Shown here: one piece after another, positions 22,977-22,998 of the stretch
How the letters are laid out: each line of letters starts with the position of its first letter
Position numbering within the stretch: position 1 is the stretch's first letter
NCBI GenBank assembly: GCA_002383285.1
Contig: DFXU01000071.1
Coordinates: 1-22,998 of the forward strand
Source: Caryophanales bacterium UBA4100
Lineage (GTDB): Bacteria; Bacillota; Bacilli; Paenibacillales; UBA4045
Direction: 5' to 3'
Length of the DNA stretch: 22,998 bases
Translations under genes and position numbers: made by a program
Notes under the pieces: generated by a model
Told to the model about the DNA's origin: nothing
Database searches by the model: none
Seen by the model: the letters and a program-made list of their open reading frames with translations, nothing else

Positions 22977-22982
22977 TTGACT
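22977..22982 (+). promoter_or_regulatory. Possible -35 element of an rRNA operon beyond the window
   Basis: TTGACT lies 17 bases before the window end, so a -10 at normal spacing would fall just outside. An rrn promoter is expected here from the B. subtilis ygxA-rrnD order. Only half of the element is visible. Confidence 0.22.
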
Positions 22983-22998
22983 TGTCTAGTCGGTCTAT

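Overview
The window reads as chromosomal DNA of a low-to-mid GC, endospore-forming Bacillota, most likely Paenibacillus or a close relative. The grounds are strong Shine-Dalgarno sites, frequent GTG/TTG starts, a gatCAB operon, a PerR whose metal ligands match those of Bacillus subtilis one residue out of register, and the perR / ygzB / ygxA neighbourhood known from B. subtilis. Almost everything runs on the + strand; only the EamA transporter and the ygzB homologue are on the - strand.

Layout. (1) 1-654: C-terminal part of an MMPL/RND-like membrane protein, cut by the window edge. (2) 674-1564 (-): EamA/DMT-type permease. (3) 1565-2004: a 440-base non-coding region holding the permease promoter, a perfect 19-bp palindrome, a ~29-codon remnant of an oligopeptide ABC ATPase, a sigma-A-type promoter and a strong hairpin-T-tract immediately ahead of the next operon. 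(4) 2005-8554: a compact Tad/Flp-type secretion (type IVc pilus-like) operon: CpaB/SAF-like protein, CpaE-like protein with a defective P-loop, CpaF ATPase, TadB-like and TadC-like membrane proteins, then four small proteins with one N-terminal membrane segment each. Two of the four (50 and 47 aa) are easily missed and look like tandem paralogues. No recognisable Flp pilin, prepilin peptidase or secretin is present. (5) 8589-9797: M24 metallopeptidase; 9907-10284: KOW/SH3-like plus IDEAL-domain protein, closed by a terminator. (6) 10375-12518: a flavoprotein of the geranylgeranyl-reductase/FixC type overlapping by one base a DUF3231 protein, closed by a terminator. (7) 12612-15929: gatCAB with its own promoter. 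(8) 16003-19133: rhomboid protease, MgtC family protein, Nudix hydrolase and a DUF4097 protein with 18-residue repeats. (9) 19155-22943: perR, a three-domain GH18-type cell-wall protein, and the divergent pair ygzB (-) / ygxA (+). In B. subtilis an rRNA operon follows ygxA, and a -35-like TTGACT lies 17 bases from the end of this window.

How the parts work together. The Tad-type genes should form one envelope-spanning machine: CpaF powers it, the TadB/TadC-like proteins form the inner-membrane platform, the CpaB- and CpaE-like proteins assist, and the small single-span proteins are candidate pilins or pseudopilins. gatCAB supplies Gln-tRNA(Gln) (and possibly Asn-tRNA(Asn)) by transamidation. 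PerR is the peroxide-sensing repressor. The other genes are envelope or housekeeping functions. The most novel-looking parts are the reduced Tad-like machine with its two tandem miniproteins, and the coupled flavoprotein/DUF3231 pair.
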